This document shows positions 63,076 to 64,000 of a stretch of 64,000 nt of DNA, one piece after another. The first letter of the stretch is position 1. The number at the start of each line of letters is the position of its first letter. Source of the stretch: Roseovarius aestuariivivens. Its GTDB lineage: Bacteria; Pseudomonadota; Alphaproteobacteria; Rhodobacterales; Rhodobacteraceae. The DNA is taken from positions 62,001 through 126,000 of the forward strand of contig NZ_SJEY01000007.1 in assembly GCF_004761875.1 (NCBI RefSeq), in the 5' to 3' direction. The notes beneath the pieces are model-generated. The model did not search any database, had not been told where the DNA came from, and was given only the letters and a program-made list of their open reading frames with translations. The position numbers and the translations under genes are program-made.

Positions 63076-63876
63076 TCAATGCGCCGGGGCGGCCACCGGG
63101 TCAAGCAGGGTTCGCCCACCATCGACCGTCATGATCTGCCCGGTCATGAAACCGGATCCTTCGCTGGCCAAGTACTGCACCGTTTCCGCCAGTTCCGTGG
63201 CCGAGGCAATCCGGCCCAGTGGCGTGTGCTCTTCGATGTCGGCTCGGAAATCGCGGTTGTCGCGCAACGTATCCTTGAGTGACGCCGACATGACCGAGCC
63301 GAAGGCTACAGAATTGACCCGTATCCGGTGCGGCGCCAGAGCCACAGCAAGGCTGCGGGTCAGCTGATCCAGCGCGGCACAGGACACCGAATAGCCGAGA
63401 AGCTCGGGATGAGTGCGCCGAGCAGCGATGGATGACAAGTTGACGATGGTGCCCGCCATGCGCGTCTCGTTGTCCTCGGCCTGTTTGATCATGCGCTTCG
63501 CCACCAGCTGGCTCAGGCGCAGCGGGGTGATGAGATTTTGCTGCAATAGCTGTTCGACCGCGTCGTCATCTGGATTGAGCGGATCCGAGGGCAAAACCTG
63601 CCGTGACGCGTTGACGAGAACATCGATCTGTTCGAACGCGTCGATCGTGGCCGACAACAGGTTGGCCAATGTCAGCTTTTCGCGCAAATCGCCCGCGAAA
63701 TAGCGCTTGTTGCTGCCGTCCTCGTTCTCGCCCAGCTCGTGGGCCAGTTGCTTTTCGTCCATGTCCGCGAACATCACGTTCGCCCCCTTGTCGACGAAAT
63801 GCCGGCCCACGGCGAGACCCACGCCGTTTGCTCCGCCGGTGACGATTACTGTCTTGCCGGTGATGGAAAATGACAT
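63076..63876 (-). CDS. SDR-family protein with catalytic Lys replaced by Cys
   Basis: A 266-residue Rossmann-fold protein. The cofactor motif TGGANGVG (13-20) and Asp38 (FADMD) suggest NAD binding. Asn114 (QNLITP) and Ser148/149 (NLSSI) of the active site are present. However, YxxxK reads Y162-SVS-C166, and LVNNAG reads LVNASR. The usual proton relay is therefore broken. It ends with IMTVDGGRTLLDP. It precedes hemF by 7 bases, so its function may relate to tetrapyrrole synthesis; this is inference. Confidence 0.88.
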   Translation of the reverse strand: MSFSITGKTVIVTGGANGVGLAVGRHFVDKGANVMFADMDEKQLAHELGENEDGSNKRYFAGDLREKLTLANLLSATIDAFEQIDVLVNASRQVLPSDPLNPDDDAVEQLLQQNLITPLRLSQLVAKRMIKQAEDNETRMAGTIVNLSSIAARRTHPELLGYSVSCAALDQLTRSLAVALAPHRIRVNSVAFGSVMSASLKDTLRDNRDFRADIEEHTPLGRIASATELAETVQYLASEGSGFMTGQIMTVDGGRTLLDPVAAPAH

Positions 63877-64000
63877 CGCGGGCGCTCTCCCTTCTGATGC
63901 GCGGCACGGACACGCCCGGCCAGCGTAGACCGTTTCACCGCCGTTTTCGAGACGGTCTTGTCGCGTGCAGGATCTTGAACCTTGCGTCGCCACCGGCCTC
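63877..64000. promoter_or_regulatory. Upstream region of the SDR-hemF pair
   Basis: No gene is seen in the last 124 bases. An inverted repeat GACCGTTTC (63928-63936) / GAGACGGTC (63949-63957) could be an operator or small hairpin; no T run follows on either strand. GGGAGAG lies just before the SDR start. Confidence 0.3.

Overview
The window is high-GC, densely coding DNA from an alphaproteobacterium, almost certainly a member of the Rhodobacteraceae (Roseobacter group). The evidence is the typical family set (DUF6732, DUF1194, DUF1150, DUF3429, YdcH-type and ABZJ-type small proteins), the rpoZ-spoT-pdxJ-acpS-lepB-rnc backbone and a membrane-anchored c-type cytochrome. No tRNA, rRNA, insertion sequence, integrase, phage gene or CRISPR array was seen. 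It reads as stable chromosome with some accessory genes between core operons.

Layout. 0-11 kb: a short-chain acyl-CoA-type XRE regulator faces a long minus-strand core operon (rpoZ, spoT, DUF2062, pdxJ, two small membrane proteins, a membrane-fused hydrolase, acpS, lepB, rnc), with folK behind it. 11-18 kb: a NYN-domain protein, a two-gene tyrosinase cassette, then a plus-strand run from ispH to rnhA and a TRIC-type channel. 18-23 kb: small stress and envelope proteins, fmt, a VOC protein, a tandem pair of peptide deformylases (one with its metal and catalytic residues changed) and a PatB-type C-S lyase. 23-30 kb: a cobalamin block on the minus strand (DUF6732, cbiX, cobH, cobL, cobI, a CbiG-CobJ fusion, cobM).

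30-41 kb: glutathionyl-hydroquinone reductase, secreted vWA and cupredoxin-like proteins, rpmB, a copper-chaperone pair, an orphan phnM coupled to a lipase, exporters, purE-purK and a YdcH protein. 41-48 kb: hsp20-DUF1150 behind a recognisable sigma-32 promoter, and the yejABEF peptide importer. 48-57 kb: a two-heme anchored cytochrome c, pheA, an unknown single-pass protein, nudC, a cpdB-like phosphodiesterase, the 4.5S (SRP) RNA gene, a Ca/Na exchanger, an orphan Flp pilin, a phosphatase and a YpfJ-type metalloprotease. 57-64 kb: dnaX, a three-gene cobalt-type nitrile hydratase / thiocyanate hydrolase-like set, an LpxL-like acyltransferase, hemF, and an SDR protein whose catalytic Lys is Cys.

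Most interesting parts: (1) the split-beta cobalt hydratase set, in the order reported for thiocyanate hydrolase; (2) a tyrosinase ending at its Y-x-Y motif, followed by a separate gene that may encode the lid domain; (3) two apparent pseudoenzymes (deformylase paralogue and SDR) kept beside their housekeeping partners; (4) a cytochrome with two nearly repeated heme domains on one membrane anchor; (5) a cobalamin operon mixing aerobic-route genes with CbiX and CbiG modules.
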